Source: Agelaius tricolor (Eukaryota > Chordata > Aves > Passeriformes > Icteridae). From it: a DNA stretch of 64,000 bases. The position numbers and the translations under genes were made by a program. The stretch spans positions 8,881,501 to 8,945,500 of the forward strand of contig JALJCS010000024.1 of NCBI GenBank assembly GCA_023055355.1. Reading direction: 5' to 3'. Under the pieces are notes generated by a model, which ran no database searches, had not been told where the DNA came from, and was given only the letters and a program-made list of their open reading frames with translations. Every line of letters begins with the position of its first letter. Position 1 is the first letter of the stretch. Below, piece after piece: positions 12,787 to 25,819 of this stretch.

Positions 12787-15700
12787 AAAGAAAAACCTGG
12801 AGTGCAGGTTCTCAGGACAAATGCATACCTTTGGATGCAGTGGAGTACACAGGTACGTATACAGTAGTTTGCCTGCTACATGTTTGGAAGCTGAAAGAGA
12901 CCGTGATAATCTGTACTGCACAGTTCATCACCATTGTTAAAAGTTGCCAAAAATTTGCTTGTGGATTGCTAACAGATACTTGGTTATGTGTGTGCACTAC
13001 ATATTGCACAAGAGTTTTTGATTAAGCTATTACTTGTGCAATTGAATCACAGTTAAGTGTTACGTCAAGCATATTCAAACATATATTTGTTTCCTTTTCT
13101 CAAAAACAGCACATCACTACAAAACTGCCATTAAATGTTACATATTTACAAAAAATATACAAATAACACTTTTCCCCATTTTTGACAATGCACCAATTAT
13201 GGATTTATTTCATTCTTCACTTGAGCCCTGTTACTGTATACAAAGAAACCTGCTTAAAGTCAAGGTCACCTGAAACAAAATTAGGAGAAGGCATGTTCTG
13301 TTTTCACAAATACAGAATGTGCAAAGGCAGAAGGAGAGGGCTGTGTAGCCATGTATGTTAAAGGTAGGGGTTATAGCATACTGATGACTGCTAAGAACCT
13401 ACACAAGGAGTGGAATAACCCCCAATCAAAATTAGGCATTTGCTGACCAAGCAGTCATAAGCAGTTAAAAAATTCAGTTCTACCTTGGTTTTAATTAGCT
13501 TACATCTATCCAAAGAACTCTCATGCTAGCAATGGGAATAAAAATTATGGTGAAAATCAGTGAGTAACCTGTGAGTAACAGGTGCATTGAGAAGACTGAT
13601 TTTAACCTGCAGTTGCTTTCGAAATCCACTGTGGATGAAATTCTTCTGTAACACAAAGCTGAACTGATAATGTCTGTGGAACTGCATGGCCATAAATTAG
13701 GGTAGAATTTGGGCCAGCAATGCCAAATAAACAATGTTCCACATTAACAACAGGGTAGCTAGACATGCTTTGTGAATCTTCACAAGACATATGTCAAGTC
13801 TAGTTTTTATTTTACAGCCTTTCACATACTTACCAAGAGCTGCAGCACTAATTAGCCACAAAATATTATTTAGGCTTGGTTTAATTACCATTTTTTCCTC
13901 TTTTGTTTTCATGGGTAATGTCAGCAAAATCTGTATTTGTCTGTCTGTATCTGGATTCAGAGACTTTGCATACACCTGTGCTGGAACAGCCACAGATGCA
14001 CTGTAAAAAAGCTGGCTTCCATCCTTTGCTCTTAAAAAGGAAAATTCTCCTATTCCAACTCTCATCTCTCCACATATTTCTCCAATCTAGGATGAAGCAA
14101 TATTTCTAGTGCTGTTTCATAAATATAACAAGTTAATACACCAAGTTAATTTCATTTAGGTAAGGAAGGGCAATACATGATGTCACCTAAATCCACACTT
14201 GCAATGCAGTAGGGTGGTATTCTTTAAAACACCTTCTGCAAAGAAACCTGTCAAAGTTTAATGGAAACATAAATCACAGGTGCTGTACATATTTGTAAAA
14301 ATAAGTGGGTAGGTGAAACAAAAAAAAGTGGAAGCTTCCCAAAGCACTCTGCCAGATGATCAAGTTCCCCACCCTCTTCCAATTTGCTATTCCTCTGCAA
14401 ACTTCTTGTATTTATTTTTCCTCAGCCACACGGAAGAGGATGAAAATTAGTTAATCACCTTTTAACATCAACCCAGTTTTTTGACAGAATGACAATCAGA
14501 GGAAAACAACTCAGAGAAGACTGGGATCAAGAGAGGAGAATTCAAGTATACTTCTCCATTTGATTACGTTTTCCCTCCAGAGCCTTCTGCACTGCAGCAA
14601 GCACAACCATGACTTTACACCCATGAGGAAATAAATCACAGCCTGTCAGTGACAAATGAAAAAAAGGATCTGTACTCAAAGGCCTGGTGTGCATATGAAA
14701 TGGAGGAACTCTCTGTTCCTAAAATTAAAATTTCTAATCACATGTTCAGTAAACTCCAATCACTGGTGTTTACCCTCAGGAATACTACACCAGCTCCATT
14801 CATCTTCTTTAAACATTATAAAATTACAGCTCACACAGGCATTCTAGCAAATTACATTTCAACAGTACAAATGCAAGAGACAGACTCTATAAAATAATTC
14901 TTTTCCCTTGTGTCCTAGCTTGGTGCTGTGCTAGGGAGGAACACCATTAGCAAATGACCCCCAGTCATCTGGAGCACCCATAGAGGCATCTTGACTCCTA
15001 AAGCAACATCTTTTCCATGCACCTCAGGTGGAATGTTGCTGCAAGTCAGATCTGTCTTAAATTATCGGCAGAGATGGTGATAATTTTGCATGTTCCTCGT
15101 GCTGCATCAATTTAGACTCATGGTTTAAAGACTCTGCATGCAACCAACAAAATAAAATAGTTGCCATTACAAATCAAAGCTTCCAGACTTAACCATAACA
15201 AAATCAACAACGTGGTAAAACCATACACACTGGTAACACTGACTTTCTCCCTGCTGTTCCTTGTCCTGGTTAGTCCTGTGCTCCCCTCCCTCCACATCTC
15301 TCCCACTTACATTCCCTAAGACAGGCTATACCTTTCCAAGATACCACTGGACTTTTCAATGATCTTACTCCCATTACATTCTCCAAGCTCCTCCAGCATG
15401 ATGATTCTGCCAAATATATCTGGTGACTTTGCTTAAATTTGTATTTTATGGAACTTGAATCCAAGCCATTTTCCCCACCCTCTAGGAAAGGTTTCATACA
15501 CACCCATTCCATAAACCTGTCAAGTCAAATTGCTCCTGACCCTCTGTTAACAAAGAATTCTCTTTACTCCACCTATGGCTCAGCTTTGGGTTGTAACAAT
15601 TTCTCTAAAAGGCTGTGTCTCACCTTGGGTCTCAGCATTTCCCATACTGAAATACAAATGCAGCCCAGTGGTCTGGCAAGGTGCTCTACCCCTGCTGCAA

Positions 15701-15994
15701 TTCTGTACCTGCCAGACTGTGAGGCTGGCAAAGCAAGCCAGCCCTTGCTGTGCTCCAGGAAACTCATAGGAACACCATGTCTCAGCCTGGAACCCAAAGG
15801 AAGGCAGAGGAAGATATGTGGGAGATAACAGATAACCATCTTTGCCAATTAAATACATAATTTTACTACAGACCAACAGCAAAACCAATCTATACACTGG
15901 AGAGAGAGGAAATGCTGGTTTTTATTCTTTCAGGGAGTATAATATTCATCCACATCTCAAACTAGAAGCATGAGCTCCCTGGGATGAACATCTG

Positions 15995-16446
15995 AGAGAA
16001 GTTCTTGAAAAGGAAAAGATAAGAATTCCAGAAAGGTTCAGCAAAAATGAGAGCCAAAATTAAAGCTGAAAGGATTAAAAGATACTGAAGTGGGAAAGAA
16101 GCAGGAAGGATGGACTGCAGTGACACAAAGCACAGGGAACCTCATCGACTCAGACAATAGAGCAGAGCTAAAGGAGAGGCAGGGAGGGGGAAGATTGTGA
16201 TTCTTGCTTTCAGCTGGGACACAGTAGGGTGCATATCCAAATAGAAACACAGACAGTAACATAAAGCAGAACAAAAAGCAAGGAAGGAAAAGTGAACCGT
16301 AGAAAACTGTCATCTGGAAAAGCCAGGCAAGGCAGAGCCACAAACAGCAGCAACAATGAAAGAGAACAAAAGGACTACAAAACAGGGGTGGGGGGACAGG
16401 AGGAGAAACAGAAAAGAGTGGAAATTTGGCTTTTTTTTTTTTTTTT
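15995..16446. repeat. Purine-rich stretch ending in a T-run
   Basis: For over 400 bases the + strand is strongly A/G-rich (runs such as gggaaagaagcaggaagga), ending abruptly in a T-run at 16431-16446. No repeat unit or known element is apparent. Confidence 0.6.
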
Positions 16447-19400
16447 CTAGTTTCAGAAGCTACTTGGCAAAGATTTGGAAGTATTAAGCAATGTAGGTAA
16501 CTTCAGGAACAGTTACTTTGCTACTTCAGCATGTCAGAAGATTAACCCCAAAGACAGGAGTGTATTTACGAGTAAATGGAGCCAATGAATTTGGCAATTC
16601 ACTGGGCAGTTTGTTTGTGAAGATATGCTGTAATTTTAAACATTTAAATGCCCTGATGTGAACCTGAAGCATAGAGGTGGTGTATTACAATATTCTCCTT
16701 AGGACTAGTTTTACCATTTGCAAACTGCCTATGTGCCTGTTACTGATGTTTGAGGCCACGCTTCCTCTGCACAGTCCTTTCTATTCAAAATCCATAACAA
16801 GAATATCTCAAAAGCCACATGGATATAAGCCTGCTGTTTTCCTGTATGAGCTGTCCTCATTAAAAGTATCTCTTTCACCATTTCAGAATGATTTCATTTT
16901 TAAACTCTTTTAATCAATAAGCAGTGTGAATTAATACTTTTTCTAAAAAGTGAATAAGCCAATTCATTTGCTTTGATCTGCAAGAGCAGACACTGTCAGT
17001 AAGAACTAAATATAAGTATCAAAAGCTGGCTAAAATTAGCAACAAATAACATAGAAATATTAAGACATGTTAAGAAAGTTATTTGGAATGCCTGGCCTTC
17101 CTAGTGATTAATATACTCATTATACCATTAAAAATACGTGCAAAAAAGGCATATTATTTAAGCAGTGCCAGGTACTGCTGCTTGTATTATTGCTGCTTAA
17201 CAGGGCTTTATGTCCACTGTATTGCAAGTAATCAGTGTAAAGATGCAAATTCTACAGAAACTCAGAAATCAAGGCTGATCAAGGCAGATGAAGTTTGTGT
17301 GAAATCCAAGTGTTGCGAGGAAAAACTATTAAGCAAAATTACTTGTGTAAGGGAAAGAATGCACTCTCTGTCAGGGCTAGTAAATGTTCTTCTAAAAGAA
17401 AATCAATCTGGAAGGGAGGCAAAGAGTTTGCAAATAAGATTATGTATTTTTACATATTCTACTAAAAAGTATTTAATGCAAACCATAATAGCTCTTTGAT
17501 AAGGATTTTTTCACACAGCTATATTGTTGTATTTCAGAGTACATACTTCTAAGCCTTCCAGTATTTCTTATGTTAGAAACTGTTTTACAGAAGATCACCT
17601 CAGCTACCAGCATATAACCTAGCTGGAAACAGTAATACTGATAAGCTTCACATATAAAAAAAAGGGATGAAAAGAATGGAAGTCATACATGGCTCCACAA
17701 TTCATAGTTTAAGTAATTTGCTACTCCATTTAACAGGAGGAAAAAAGCTGGGACTGAAGACTTACAGAAATGAGATCTCATATTAAAAATCATGAAACTA
17801 ACTTGCTGTACATATCAATTTCAGTGGAAAAATATTCCAAGAGGATGCATTCTTTACCCTCCAGAGCAGCCTGAAGTACCATTACAGGTTCTTCCTTCCC
17901 CAAAAACATGCCTCCTCTCTGCTTATGCAACACACCTGAAAAGAAGGAACAAATAACAACTTTTTGTGCATGGCATTCCATTCAGATTTGGGGAATGGGC
18001 TGTTCTAGGGCTGTCTCAACATGGAGCAACCCCTCTGAACCCCCTGCAGCCTGAGCATGCACAGAGAGCTGGAGGCAACGCGGCTGGGGTGGTCAGATGG
18101 GGACAAGGGCTGCCCTGGGACAGAAGAGTACAAATTTGAGAGGGCACAGCTTGACATTTCCCAAAGACTGCAGGGTTAGGCTATTAGTTGCAAAAGCTAA
18201 CCAGGGGTCTGACTTATTTGTCACTTTGATGATTATAGTCTAAAAATAAGTCAAAAATATTACAGGAATAAAAATGCATTTAAATGGCACTGAGAGGACG
18301 AATGCTAAGAAGCTGAAAGGAAATACAGAACATGAAAATACAAACTTAATGTTAAGATAATTGTCTGAGCAGACCTTACTTACAGTCAATTAAATGCCAT
18401 TCTAATGAAAGTTTTAGGCTTTCTCAGACTAGTACTGGCTATGTGCCAGTCTCTTGAAGAAAGTTGTAGAAGCAGTGTGCAACTGGGACTAAAACAGAGA
18501 AAATGAGCCAGGAAGCAGCTTTTTCGATGGACTTAAAAGACAAATCAAAATTTTGTATCTCAAAAATCAAGATTTATAAGGGTAAATGCTTATAAATTTT
18601 GTCCTGGTGGAAATTCAATACTTTGAGAGAAATGGGCACTTACTTTCATCTAAATTGCTGAAATAAAAATGAATATGGAAACAATATAGTGGTATCAATC
18701 AATATACAATAAAACAACTACAATAACTCCAACTGGAAGGAACTGTGCAATGAAATAAAATGTTTAGTCTCTCTTTTCCCCTGAAGTCTCATTAATGAAA
18801 AAATTACAAAACTTTTTTAATAGGAAACGTAGAAAAAAATCTATGACTGAAATTGTCATTGATTCTATCTACTTAGAAACATTGACTTGAAATAACACTA
18901 GAAATTCAAAACTTATCAGAACCTCTGGTTCATCATCAAAAAGCTACTGCATGTATTTAATTTCTTATAAGGATTTTCTTTTTCTCACACATTTTTTTGA
19001 GCATGTATCTGTGTAAGGAGGATGGAAATTACTGCAGTTCCATTCTATTGATCTCCATTGAAGATACAGCCTACAGTAGTAGAGTGTTCCCACCAAGAGA
19101 AGGTCTCATTGGACTGAAAACACAGCTAACCATGATAATCATGTCAGATGAAACCTGCTTTGCACTAGGAACTACTGATGGCAAAGCAATGATTTGTCTT
19201 TCTCTACAGGACAGTTAGTTAACAACTCATCTACTTTATATGAATAAACAGTTTACTCCTCATTACACCAGTCGTTGAAAGAAGAAAATGCATCAAGAAG
19301 GATTTAATTCAATGAGAATATCATAAAAGAGTTCCAAGAAATTGGATGTGAATTGTGGATACAACATCTCGCCTCAGGCTTTCTGTTTCTTCACAGCCAT

Positions 19401-20124
19401 TTCCACCACCCTCTTCAACAGAGTATAAAAATATTCACTGGTTTATATTGCTTACATTATTGAAAAATTAATTAATGCTGTGTGCATTTTCCCTAAATGT
19501 CCTCTGAGCATTTCTGAGTATTTTATATGGATGGGCTGCTCCAAAGCCATATAAAACATTTAATGTCAAAAGAGAAAGCAAAGACAACAGCTGTAAATCT
19601 TGATGGTTCTGTTAGAATGCTTCAGATCATACTGCTTGGAGCACTCTGACAAGTACAGAGTGTTACTGAAATTGCAAATACATCAGATTTTAAGAAGGCC
19701 AAAAGAGGCCAATGAGGCCAGTACACTGCCAGTTTTTTAGATTCAGTATAGTTCAATATCAGTGCTGATAAATATCACTGTACCCATTTTTACAAGGTTT
19801 TTGATCAAATAACAATGCAGAGAAGTCAGTTCACAATACTAGTGTGCAACAGCAAATTCACAGCCAATGTTGCAGTGCTACCACATAACAGTATGTTCCA
19901 ATAGCAGTGTTTAAATAAAATTATCTTCTTTTTTCTATTTTACCAGTGATGCACCTTTCTTGAATTATTCATTTTTTACATTTATACATAATTGCAGCTG
20001 GTTTCAATAGAGAACTTTTAAGAACAATGATAATTACAAGTGAAACAAAGAAAGTTAAACCATTAATAATTTATAGTAACAAAATTCTTTTGCTCTGATG
20101 ATTCTGAACAAACAGTAATGAATT

Positions 20125-20275
20125 TAGCCTCACAATACCCCTGTGAGGTAGGCAATCACTATCAGCCCCATTTTACAAGTGGGGAAACCAGAGCACATAC
20201 AAGGGAAGTAACTTGCTCAAAGTCTGGGTACAGAATCCAGGTATCTGACAGTCATCTTCTGTTTCTTAGCCACCA
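20125..20275. repeat. MIR-like SINE
   Basis: The sequence follows the MIR core order: cctcacaatacccctgtgag, then gccccattttacaagtgggg, then aaccagagcac, a diverged aagtaacttgctcaaagtc, and finally gaatccaggtatctgacag. The order and spacing of these blocks match the MIR consensus I remember, so an ancient SINE is the best call. It lies 3' of SORCS2. Confidence 0.75.
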
Positions 20276-20404
20276 CATCACCCTTCCCCACTAAAAAACA
20301 TAACTAAAATATGTACAAATACTGCATGTGTGCATGCACACATGTGTGACTAGCACTTGTGCCCAGAAGCAGCTCTGTGTTTCTGAATACTCATGTGTCA
20401 GGAT

Positions 20405-20456
20405 TTTAGATACATATAAAGAATAAAAAGATATTTATTCTTTATATGTATCTAAA
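20405..20456. repeat. Perfect 23-bp inverted repeat with 6-nt loop
   Basis: The left arm 20405-20427 is exactly complementary to the right arm 20434-20456, with loop AAGATA between. The arms are AT-rich, and each contains AATAAA or its complement, so a poly(A) hexamer is present on both strands. No mismatch was found in the 23 pairs. Confidence 0.95.
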
Positions 20457-21679
20457 GATTTGAGAACTAGCACTAGTGAGTCTTTTCATTTACAGATAAA
20501 CCGAGACACCATGAAGGAGAAAATGGTAATAATACTTTCTCAGTTTTAAAAGAACTCATTTAAAAATTATTCTTGAGAGGAAATCAAAGGCTTCCTTTAT
20601 TATCTGCTGGGTATGATTAATACAGTTATGGCAATACCAACATGTCTTTAGAAAACTGTTTTTAAGACATGACAAATCAACCTCACAGGAGTGCTGTATG
20701 AATCAAATTAATAAGCATTGGAAAAATTATTACAGGTACTAGACTGTGCTAAGTGTTAATTAGAGTACCAAGCAGTTACATATTCTAAGTTCCAAAAGAC
20801 TCCTGTGATCAGAAACACAAATCACCCTGAATTAAATGCATAAAAGTAGCTGTTAAAGCATAAATTAGTTGTGTGACCTAGTTCCAACCATGTGAGAACA
20901 ACCCCAAGCTGGAGCTTCCATCCCATTCCTTGTCTGTGGAGCTGGTTTGCCACTCACCTGCCCTATACAAACAACCTATTTCAGATTTATTTCACAGGAA
21001 CAAGTAAGATGGTTGCAATGTTATTTTATTCTCTGCTCCAGCTCATTTCCACTAGAAAAAGCAAGAAGAGCTGGTGAGGAGAGAAAGCCCCTGGTGCAAT
21101 GATCCCAAGAGTTTCCAATTCACAGCATGTTTTGTATATGCACTTTTCTTCAAGAAACCCAGACTCAGAAACATTTAAGACCTTGGATTTCCCCAGTCTG
21201 GCACACAACAGTCAGCCAGGGCATTGCTTCTCTGTTAATAAGTTTACATGGCACTATACAACTAAATAGGCAGAAATCTTAGAACAATTTTTGTAATTAT
21301 TTTCCTGAGCGGTTTGCAAGTGCTTTTCAGAATCTTCACTCTAACTTCTCCACCTAGTTCCTTACAGTAAATTTATAATCTAGATTTTCTTGTGCTTTAC
21401 TCATACATCCTATGGGGGTTCATGAGAGCCTACAGTACTACACTGAGTTACTACCTCCCAATCTGCTGCATTTGATGATAATATGCTCTATATTCACAAC
21501 TACATGGAAGAATGATTCCAATGCATACACTGATTTTAAGACAGTTCTTTTCTATTTGACCAGCCTTCATTATTTTCTGTTTGCATTTCTGGATGATGCA
21601 CTATCTGTATCCTTCTCAAACAAGGTGGTGTGCAAGCTTGTCACTAGCATCAGTATGACATTCAGTGAGTACAGAGTTA

Positions 21680-23218
21680 TTTATTCTCTATCAAAGGCAA
21701 AAAGTGAAGAGATTATATAGGTTTCTGAGAGAAGCATCCTAATCCCAGGCAGCTGTGACACACAGGATGCCAGACATTTAAACTTACCACACAGCACCAC
21801 ACTTGTTTTCCTACATGGCAAAAATAAACCACAGAGCAAAGACAAGAGGAGTGTGGATTCACTGCATCACCATTCCCTAGGCATGCAGAGGTCAAGACTA
21901 GGAAACTCTGACCCAAGTGACAAAAGTGGGATTAGGAAACAAGGACCTGACTCACAAACCTTTCTGCAGGCAGCTCCTCCAGGAGCCCTTCCCCTGCTGT
22001 CCCTGCAGAAAAAGGGGCCACTGGTGGTAGGGACTGAGAGACACCCCTGGTGATGGGAAGGGAACAGGAAGCCCGAAATCCCTTCCCATCATCCCCGTGA
22101 CCCTTTGGATTGTCAAACCAACCCCAGTGGAAAAGGTCAGGTTGGGGTTTGCTCATTCCCACCAGAAAGGGCAAATGCCAGGAGAAATCCCAATCAGGGA
22201 TGCCCTGGGAAGGAGAAAGGAGATGGCAGCAGTACCCAGCCCTTCCCAGAGCAGAACACTGACCCACCCAGCACAGCTGCCCTTAGAGGAAGTTTTAAAA
22301 AAATAACCATACAAAGAAAACTGTGTAAAAGAGGTATTTACACTCTCTGCAAATTTAAAAAGAGACAGGCCACCAGCCTAGGGTTTAACAGGAGAACTCA
22401 TCTGGCAGCTGCCATCATCCTAGAGGGGCTCGCTCAGGAGAAAATAAAAAAGAGCAACTAAAATGACTGTCTGCAAGTGAAGGCACCTGATCTGGAAATA
22501 GCATCAAGCTGGTGTTTTTCTTTCACATGGGATGGGAGGGGGGGAGATACTGCTGCTGATAGTTTTTCAAGACTTGCTACACTTACAAGAGCATTATTGT
22601 ATATTACAAGAAATCCTAATTAACATTTTACTTCATTTAATCCTCAGAAGGGCCTAAGCCTAAATTTGTTAGATTGTCTCACACATGTTTAAGTTAAGAG
22701 CTGGTCTCAACTAGGAGTGCATTTGTCTCTCTCTCAGTCCTTTCCCAGTACAGAAACACTTGGCCTACTAAAAAAATTGTCATTGTGATCAACCATCTTT
22801 TCTGGTCTAGTCACTTGTGTAAAAATCACCTTTTTGGGCTGAAGACTCCCAGCCTTCCACTGAATACCTCAATTAAAAATATAATTAAAAAGTTACAGTC
22901 AATCATTCTAAAAAAACCCATAAAGAAATAGAGCATATACAGAAAAGAAACAAGGTGGCATTGAAGGAGCCTAGGGCTACAAATTTGCTACCATAGTTTG
23001 AGTTTCAGTCGAAATGAGTTCCCAGGCCATTGAGTGAACACAAGACATGTTATCCTTTGCCCTTGGTAACTGAGGATGGATGCTTTTTTCCACAGGACTG
23101 ATAAGAAACCTCCTCTCCATCAGCATTTACAGCCATGTTTGCAATTTTGGGACATCACCAGGGAAAAATAAAACGGTAGAGTGAAGAGTCTTTCGGTTTT
23201 TGTGTTCAGCTGCAAATA
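21680..23218 (-). other. SORCS2: SORCS2 3'UTR (minimum extent uncertain)
   Basis: Sequence following the SORCS2 stop on the minus strand. Candidate poly(A) signals on the - strand are ATTAAA at 22636-22641 and AATAAA at 21680-21685, about 21025 and about 20983, with a much more distal one at 12781. None can be chosen without transcripts; the left limit given is the first canonical AATAAA. A GC-rich patch at 21930-22270 holds a 13-bp inverted repeat. Confidence 0.4.
22051..22091. repeat. 13-bp inverted repeat, 15-nt loop
   Basis: The arm tgatgggaaggga (22051-22063) pairs perfectly with tcccttcccatca (22079-22091). It lies in a locally GC-rich patch shortly after the SORCS2 stop, so it could form a stable stem in the 3'UTR. 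Confidence 0.85.
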
Positions 23219-23283
23219 TCAGCTAACCAGGTAACTGTGCATCTCTCTGGAGTTGATGCTCAAAACCACGCCTGAGTGATTGC
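23219..23283 (-). CDS. SORCS2: SORCS2 last coding exon
   Basis: The acceptor ttccctag lies just right of 23283. Two bases complete a Gly codon, followed by NHSGVVLSINSREMHSYLVS and a TGA stop (23219-23221). This is essentially identical to the remembered human C-terminus, a strongly conserved tail end. The exon is too short and Met-poor to stand out as an open frame. The hydrophobic VV and L residues near the end may contribute to sorting, but no function is shown by the sequence. Confidence 0.95.
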
Positions 23284-25819
23284 CTAGGGAAATACAGAAA
23301 CAAAAGGCCAACATTAGTGCACTTCAGGTACTCCACAATAAATCCCCCTTTTATTGCAGAGACAAGTAAATTGCATAAGAGAGTGTCTTATCAAACAACA
23401 GGTCAGGTGAAGGTTGGTGCAACGGCTCCATGTACCTACAGCACACTTTTGCACTAAGCTTTTGCTCATGGTGGTGGATTTGTGGTGAATTCCTAGGGTT
23501 TCTATCCAAGTGACAGCATAAGTTGGTTCTCTTTGTGGCTTATAAAGGTGTAGTTGTCTCGAGGGGTGCAGGTGAGGGAGGAGAATGGAACCTGAGGCGT
23601 CCATTCGACATGCCACTGACCTGGGACTGGACACTGACCGGCATCAGCAATAAGGGAACTCTGTAGCTGTTCAAGTTGCCACCTCTCCCAGAAGGAGTCA
23701 CTGCAAGGTAATGGTGTTGAGGAGTCCCAAGGTGGGGGTTGCGATAAAGTAGGCAACATAAAATATATAGAAAACAAAAAAAGTGGATGGGTGAGTCTGG
23801 AAATATTGTACTGTGGAAATTCAAAAGTTATGAGAAGAGAGAGAACAAACAGAAACCCAGGCCTGTAACTCCCTGCTGCGCATGGACATCTCCCAAGAGG
23901 GAGGGAGAAAGCTCACCAGAGCTAGGAGGGATCTCCATAGCATAGGAACCTTCTGCAAATAATGTAGTAAACCAGAATTTAATATAAAGCAGGGATTATA
24001 ACAGGTTTCATAGTCTAAACCAGATAAAATAGAGTATCATTAACAGGAATATTTTCTTGGCAGTACTGAGCAATACCGGAGCTAGTGGAAAGTATTGCAA
24101 ATAACAAAACAGTAGAGCGAGCAGGAGTGTAGTTTTATGTATTAAATAACATCTTCTGTCTCAAGGCTGTACAGTAGCTGACAAATACAAATGATTATGA
24201 TCCACAAAAATGAGCTTTTTACACTCTCCTGGAAAGTCTGCTGCTGCAGACAACGTGGCTGAAGCACAAATCACCTCAAAATCACATTCACATTCTTATG
24301 TCATCAAAACATCATATCTTGTACTCTTCAACCCAAAAATAATGCTCTGCTCAGATGGAAGATTTTTGTTTCCTCAGAGTAACAAGTGCAGGGCAAGCAG
24401 AGATTAATTCTAAAAGTGTTACAAATCAGGGTAGCATTTCTTTTTTAGAGCATCCCAAGCTGCCTTCTTTTAAATAAGCCATGAGGGATTTTCTACCATT
24501 AAAAGAAGTTATGCTTTTCTACTAGAGGTGTTTGAATGCTCCACTTTAATAGGCATGTCTGCAAGGACCTTGTTAGCATTCAGCTTCTTCTCTAAAGGCC
24601 CTGGAGACGAGGTGACCAAACAAATTTAACTTAGACTTTGTTTTTCCAGGTTTGTTTTTGGAACTAACTCCGGTAAAGTCAGGGGAGCAACAAAGGTCAT
24701 CTTGCAAAATTAGAATGAAAGCAGTGATACTCATACACAAGGTTGTCAGAGAAGAGATAGAAATACACAAAGCAAAGCAAGAGGCTCGATTCTTCCCTTG
24801 TGTTCAAAGCTAACACCTCCTAGAAGAACCTAGAAGCACACACAGTTCTGCAAATGAAAATAAAGACATGGACAACAAACAGAAAAGGTGAAACCCCAAA
24901 TAAAGAAATCTCTCGTCAGCCCAGGTTCTGTCTTGCCCAGGCTACCTTGGGTGCAGCTAAAACACATCTTCTTCCTTGGGGTTCACAAAGACATTATAAT
25001 TGCCTTTCACACCATCAATCTACTGCTATAAATCCCAAGAGCTTTGGATCATCTGATTTATTTTCACAAATTTCCAGAAATGGAACTGGGTGTTGTTTAC
25101 ATTGTCCTACAATTTTCAGACTGTGACCTGAAAGCAGTCTGAAGACAATGTATTATAGATCAGAACTCCATGTTGCATTAAAACTAACCACAGGGTGCCA
25201 GGATATACACTTCCACCTGACACTGAAATCATTTGCACTGAGGTACTCACAGAAAGTTTCCCTCATGGGTTCTTTATAACCACCTCATCAATACTAGAAA
25301 ATCAACAGCTAAATTAAGGAAGACTTATGATACTTTTAATACATGAATAAATTTAATGTTTCTAATAACAAAAAATTTAAATGCCATTGGAATATGAAGG
25401 CAAATAAAGCAATGGATCTCCATACAATCCATCTGAAATCACAGAAGCATTGACTCTACAAATCCTTCTGGCCCGAACTCAATTTTCCGCTAATTCAGAG
25501 GATTACTGAGTGAATTCAACTCTTGTAGATTATATCCCATTCCACCAAATAAAATTTATCTCTAAAATTGTCTAAGTCAGTCTCCTGACATTAAACTACT
25601 ATGTCTGTACTCATGCTCTATATAGCACATCATCCATACATTAGCCTGTATCTCAAGCAAGCCAAAAGGTGATTGGGATAATCCCTTGTTACTGGTGTTA
25701 GCATTTGCATCTTTTTGAGACTGAAAACAAAAAAGAATTAAAATGAAAACAAACATAAATTTAAAATCAACTACTTATGAAAATTTATAAGCTAAAAACG
25801 AAGTTACCTCTTGCGTTAC
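23284..25819 (-). other. SORCS2: SORCS2 last intron
   Basis: A 2.5-kb intron between the tail exon and the last exon. No second terminal exon resembling the alternative tails of SORCS1 was recognised, and no repeat family is obvious. Confidence 0.75.

Larger units (their letters stand above)
8571..21679. other. Intergenic / possible distal SORCS2 3'UTR
   Basis: No coding exon with recognisable homology was found on either strand. Contents include an A/C-rich simple-sequence block (9288-9440), a candidate minus-strand poly(A) signal (12781-12786), a purine-rich stretch (15995-16430) ending in a T-run (16431-16446), a MIR-like SINE (20125-20275) and a perfect hairpin (20405-20456). Open frames here are short and unlike known proteins. 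The boundary with the SORCS2 3'UTR is not resolved. Confidence 0.6.
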
